64,000 nucleotides of DNA, taken from contig NZ_MLYO01000029.1 of the NCBI RefSeq assembly GCF_001866665.1, positions 62,001 through 126,000 on the forward strand, in the 5' to 3' direction. The position numbers and the translations under genes are program-made. The stretch is from Streptomyces monashensis (GTDB taxonomy: Bacteria > Actinomycetota > Actinomycetes > Streptomycetales > Streptomycetaceae). Positions within the stretch are counted from its first letter, which is position 1; every line of letters starts with the position of its first letter. Positions 60,865-64,000 of this stretch are shown in pieces. The notes beneath the pieces were generated by a model. The model was not told where the DNA came from. It worked only from the letters and a program-made list of their open reading frames with translations, and ran no database searches.

Positions 60865-63800
60865 TCAGCTGAGTTGGGTGTAGGGGGTCTGGTCGTAGTC
60901 GAGTGCGCTCACCTCGGATGGGGGGAGCGCGGTGTTGTAGAGCTGGACGTTGCTGACGGTGGCGTTGGCGTATTCGCCGTAGGTGCCCTGGTAGAGGCGG
61001 CGGCCGATCTGGACGGGGCCGGTGGCGTTCCAGGGTGTGCCGGCGAAGGTCTTGGTCGCGGTGAGGGTTCCGTTCACGTAGAGGTTGAGGGTGTTGGTCG
61101 GGCCGTCGTAGACGCCGACGAGGTGGGTCCATGCGCCGGTGGTGGCTTTGGAGCCGTAGGCGGCCGTGAATGCGGTGCTCGTGGTGTCGTCGTTGTGGCG
61201 GCCGAAGGCCCATACCTGGGAGCCGGAGGAGTAGTACAGCTGGAAGCCGTTGGCGTTGCCGGCGCTGTCGGACTGGGAGACGAGGGTGGAGTTGCCGGTC
61301 AGGCTGTTGAGCTTGACCCAGGCGGAGACGCTGAAGCTGTTGTTGTCGGTGGTGGTGCCGTCGGCGGGGTCGGTGTGGGTGCCGGTCTGCAGGGCGCTGG
61401 TGGTGCTTGCTGCGTAGCCGGTGGTGCCGTCGAGGCTGAGGACGGTTCCGCGGCTGGGGTCCGTGGCCCAGGTGGCGGGGCCGTTGAGGGTGGCGTTGTT
61501 GGTGCCGATGGAATCGGCTGCGGTGGTGCCGCTGCCGTCGTTCAGGGGCCAGGCGGCGCTCGCCGTGTTGTAGTAACCGACCGTCACGGGCGAGCCGAAG
61601 GTGGCCACGCCGTTGGAGTCAGGGGCGGCGCCGGGGTATTCGATGAGTTCGCCGGAGGGTGTGGTCGTGTAGAGGGCCGGGTAGCCGGGGGTGGTTCCGT
61701 TGAGGTTTCCGGGCGAGGCGATGGTCGGGTAGTCACTCGTCGCGAGCGTGACGGGCAGCGCGGTGGCGCGGTTGCTGTTCCAGGTGCTTGGTGCGCTGGA
61801 GGTCCAGCTCTGGGCGCTGGTGCCGTTGCAGGCGTGCAACTGCAGCTGGGTGCCGGGGGTGGTGGAGGAGTTGGGGTCGTCCAGGCACTTGCCCGATTCG
61901 GGGTTGACCAGTGAGTTGTTGGAGCCGGGTGTCCACTGCTGGGCGCCCGTGCCGTTGCAGGTCCACAGGTCGATCGGGGTGCCGTCGGTGGTGCCGCTGT
62001 GGGTGACGTCCAGACACTTGCCCATCACGCGGATCGAGCCGTCCGCGGCGGGGGTCCAGGACTGGGCGAGGGTGTTGTTGCAGCCCCAGATCTGGATCTT
62101 GTTGCCGTTCTGGGTGGCGGAGTGGGAGTCGTCCGCGCACAGGCCGGAGCCGTCGGTGGCGGTGAGCCCGGAGGTCAGCGCGAATGAGCTGGGCGCTGTC
62201 AGCAGCGGGGGCTGGCCGTTGCTGTCGGCGGTGAGGGGGAAGCTGTAGAGGGTTCCGGTGTTGTTGTCGCGGGCCCAGAGGGTCGGTGTGGTGTTGACGG
62301 TTCCGGGTGCGATGAGTGTGAAGTGGGACCAGTCGCCGGTGCCGAGCAGCACGGGCGTGGTGCTCGTGGTGCCGCCGGTGGCGGGGCCGAGGTAGCTGCT
62401 GTCCTGCGCTGAGCCCTTGTAGAGCCAGAGTTGCTTGTTCTCGATCGTGACCAGGTCGGGGTAGCCGGTCCCGTAGACGTCGCCGGGGGCGATCATCTGG
62501 GTCACCGAGGACCAGTCGGCCGTGTTGTACGTGGTGCAGTTGGCGGTGTTGTCCGCCGTGGGGAGGCACTGGGGTCTGGCGAGAGGGCCGTAGACGTCAG
62601 CGGTGTTGGTGAAGTGGCCGGCGGTGCCTCCGGAGACGGCGCCGTCGTTCTTGTAGACGTACAGGTCGTGGCTGTTCTTGTCGTACGCGAACAGGTCGTC
62701 CAGGCCGTCCTGTTTGAGGCTGCCGCGGTGGGTGACCAGGTAGTCGTTCCAGCCGCTTTTTCCGTCGGGGCTCTGGGCTGCGGTGGAGGCGACGGTGGGG
62801 GAGTTGCCGGGGTCGGTGTTGCCCGGCAGGAGGGTGAGGTCGCCGCTCTTGGTGGTGCCGAGCAGGTCGGGGACGCCGTCCCCGTTGAGGTCGCCCGCGG
62901 TGACCTTGGTGGCCGGGTTCCAGGGGGCGTAGAAGGTGTATGTGGTGGGCAGTGCCTGGGTGTTGCCGGCGTGGTCCTCGGCTTCGACGTAGAGGGTGTG
63001 TGTGCCCCATGTCGTCGGGTCGAGCGGGATCGATGCGCTGGGCGTTCCGCTGGAGTTGGCTGTCGCGGTGACGTAGTCGGGGCAGTTGACCGCCGGCTGT
63101 GCGTCGAGTGCGTAGCAGAACCGCCAGACGTCGCTGGACAGGCAGGTGCCGCGGGTGCATCCGGTCGGGGTGGGGTCGCTGCTGGTGACGGTGATGCTGC
63201 TGGTCTGGCCGGCGTACCCGGTGGGTGCCTTGCCGCTTCCGGAGGGCGGGAACACAGCACTCGGTGCGGTCACTGAGGGCTGGGAGGGCGGGGTCAGGTC
63301 GACCTTGAAGCCGCACGGACTGTTCCAGGCGGAATAGTTGATTCCGTCGTAGGCGCGGACCTGCCATCCGTACTGATGGCCGTCCTGCACCGTGGTGCCG
63401 ATGTTGACGTTCACCGTGGTGAGGGAGGCGACATAGCCGCTGCTCGGTGTCGCGACGGTGGCCGCGTTTCCGCTGCTGTTGGCGGTCTGGTCGTCCCAGA
63501 CCGTGTAGTCGGCCTTGACGTTCTCGCCGCTGACGTTGGACTTCAGCTTGGCGTTGAGCGTGATGTCGCTGGTGTTGCCGTTCAGCGTCGTCTGGCCGAT
63601 CCAGCCGCGCGTGCTGCTGCCGCAGTTGGCGCCGGAGGGGTTCTGCGCGTCGGGTGCAGTGGCCTCGCCGGTCGGGGTGTCGGGCGGGATGTCGTAGGTG
63701 GTCTGGATGTACGGGTTGGTGGAGTACCGCATGAAGTCGATGTCGCTGCTGGAGGAGTCCTCGTCGCCGTACAGGCCGACGGTCCAGGTGGCGTCGTTGG

Positions 63801-64000
63801 CTGCCGCGACGGATGCGATCTTGTCGGTCACCGTGAACGTCACGCCCTGGTCGCCGCAACTGGTGGGCTGGCTGACGTAGGCGCCGTTGTAGGCGCTCTT
63901 CGGATTCTGGGTGCCGATGGTGGAGACGACGCTGGGCTGGGTGTCCCAGTACATGCCGTTGGTGATGCGTCCGGTCCACTTGAGGGTCAGGGGTGCCGTG
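60865..64000 (-). CDS. Large multidomain extracellular protein (FG-GAP, ricin lectin, LamG), 5' end outside window
   Basis: The frame is open to the last base of the window, giving at least 1,044 residues. In order from the visible start: a region with paired-domain Thr/Ser-rich beta sequences, a fibronectin-like part (PDTPTGEATAPDAQNPSG...VRAYDGINYSAW), then FG-GAP/VCBS repeats (AGDLNGDGVPDLLGTTKSGDLTLLPG). A ricin-type beta-trefoil follows with three QxW signs (QSWTP, QQWTP, QSWTS), then a C-terminal LamG/concanavalin-like domain (FSVSAWVKLNSLTGNSTLVSQ...WTHLVGVYDGPTNTLNLYVNG). The ligands are probably polysaccharides. It is a typical very large Streptomyces secreted protein. Whether it lies inside the element or in chromosome is not known. 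Confidence 0.85.
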   Translation of the reverse strand, partial: TAPLTLKWTGRITNGMYWDTQPSVVSTIGTQNPKSAYNGAYVSQPTSCGDQGVTFTVTDKIASVAAANDATWTVGLYGDEDSSSSDIDFMRYSTNPYIQTTYDIPPDTPTGEATAPDAQNPSGANCGSSTRGWIGQTTLNGNTSDITLNAKLKSNVSGENVKADYTVWDDQTANSSGNAATVATPSSGYVASLTTVNVNIGTTVQDGHQYGWQVRAYDGINYSAWNSPCGFKVDLTPPSQPSVTAPSAVFPPSGSGKAPTGYAGQTSSITVTSSDPTPTGCTRGTCLSSDVWRFCYALDAQPAVNCPDYVTATANSSGTPSASIPLDPTTWGTHTLYVEAEDHAGNTQALPTTYTFYAPWNPATKVTAGDLNGDGVPDLLGTTKSGDLTLLPGNTDPGNSPTVASTAAQSPDGKSGWNDYLVTHRGSLKQDGLDDLFAYDKNSHDLYVYKNDGAVSGGTAGHFTNTADVYGPLARPQCLPTADNTANCTTYNTADWSSVTQMIAPGDVYGTGYPDLVTIENKQLWLYKGSAQDSSYLGPATGGTTSTTPVLLGTGDWSHFTLIAPGTVNTTPTLWARDNNTGTLYSFPLTADSNGQPPLLTAPSSFALTSGLTATDGSGLCADDSHSATQNGNKIQIWGCNNTLAQSWTPAADGSIRVMGKCLDVTHSGTTDGTPIDLWTCNGTGAQQWTPGSNNSLVNPESGKCLDDPNSSTTPGTQLQLHACNGTSAQSWTSSAPSTWNSNRATALPVTLATSDYPTIASPGNLNGTTPGYPALYTTTPSGELIEYPGAAPDSNGVATFGSPVTVGYYNTASAAWPLNDGSGTTAADSIGTNNATLNGPATWATDPSRGTVLSLDGTTGYAASTTSALQTGTHTDPADGTTTDNNSFSVSAWVKLNSLTGNSTLVSQSDSAGNANGFQLYYSSGSQVWAFGRHNDDTTSTAFTAAYGSKATTGAWTHLVGVYDGPTNTLNLYVNGTLTATKTFAGTPWNATGPVQIGRRLYQGTYGEYANATVSNVQLYNTALPPSEVSALDYDQTPYTQLS

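Overview
This is a 64-kb stretch of a high-GC actinobacterial chromosome, almost certainly Streptomyces. The evidence is the codon bias, a WhiH-like sporulation regulator beside an HrdB-type principal sigma factor with a lysine/alanine-rich N-terminus, a c-di-AMP riboswitch in front of a cell-wall peptidase gene, and a DasR-type operator in front of ptsH. From memory, the gene order resembles the whiH-hrdB neighbourhood of S. coelicolor. No database search was possible.

Positions 1-40,700 are intact conserved core. In order: the end of a glycogen-debranching-type glycosidase, a NrtR-like Nudix regulator, an ABC ATPase/membrane fusion, whiH, hrdB, a secreted trypsin-like protease, a small zinc-ribbon protein, parE, and a membrane protein with a NarL-type two-component system. 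Next come a DUF485/sodium symporter pair and a NitT/TauT-type ABC transporter bracketed by two paralogous CitB-type response regulators, one with its kinase. These are followed by a sucrase/ferredoxin-like gene under an iron box, two divergent citrate synthases (one fused to a DNA-binding domain), a COG0523 GTPase, parC, a two-subunit M16 peptidase, an M23 peptidase behind a riboswitch, a GntR regulator, ptsH with a dre site, a PatA-like protein acetyltransferase, two conserved hypotheticals and a phosphodiesterase. I found no broken gene here.

At about 40,720 the thymidine kinase gene is interrupted after 17 codons. Foreign DNA continues the reading frame for 41 codons, ends in TGATG, and so overlaps the start codon of a complete second thymidine kinase. 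I infer that an integrated element entered tdk and brought a replacement gene that is translationally coupled to the host gene's start.

From 40,850 rightwards the DNA looks like a decaying integrative conjugative element. It holds a minus-strand type IV secretion module (pilin-like, TrbL/VirB6-like, PrgI-like, VirB4-like), a coupling-protein gene cut off and joined to the end of an AIPR-like abortive-infection gene, and a metabolic cassette (aldo/keto reductase, TetR, SDR, alpha/beta hydrolase). It also holds an HTH regulator, four 11-bp-spaced iterons, a DNA amino-methyltransferase with a frameshifted companion, an internally deleted C5-methyltransferase, a frameshifted large serine integrase, a transposase fragment and a frameshifted HTH gene. 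The window ends inside a large protein with FG-GAP, ricin-lectin and LamG-like parts. The right boundary, which should carry the 3' part of the original tdk, was not found.
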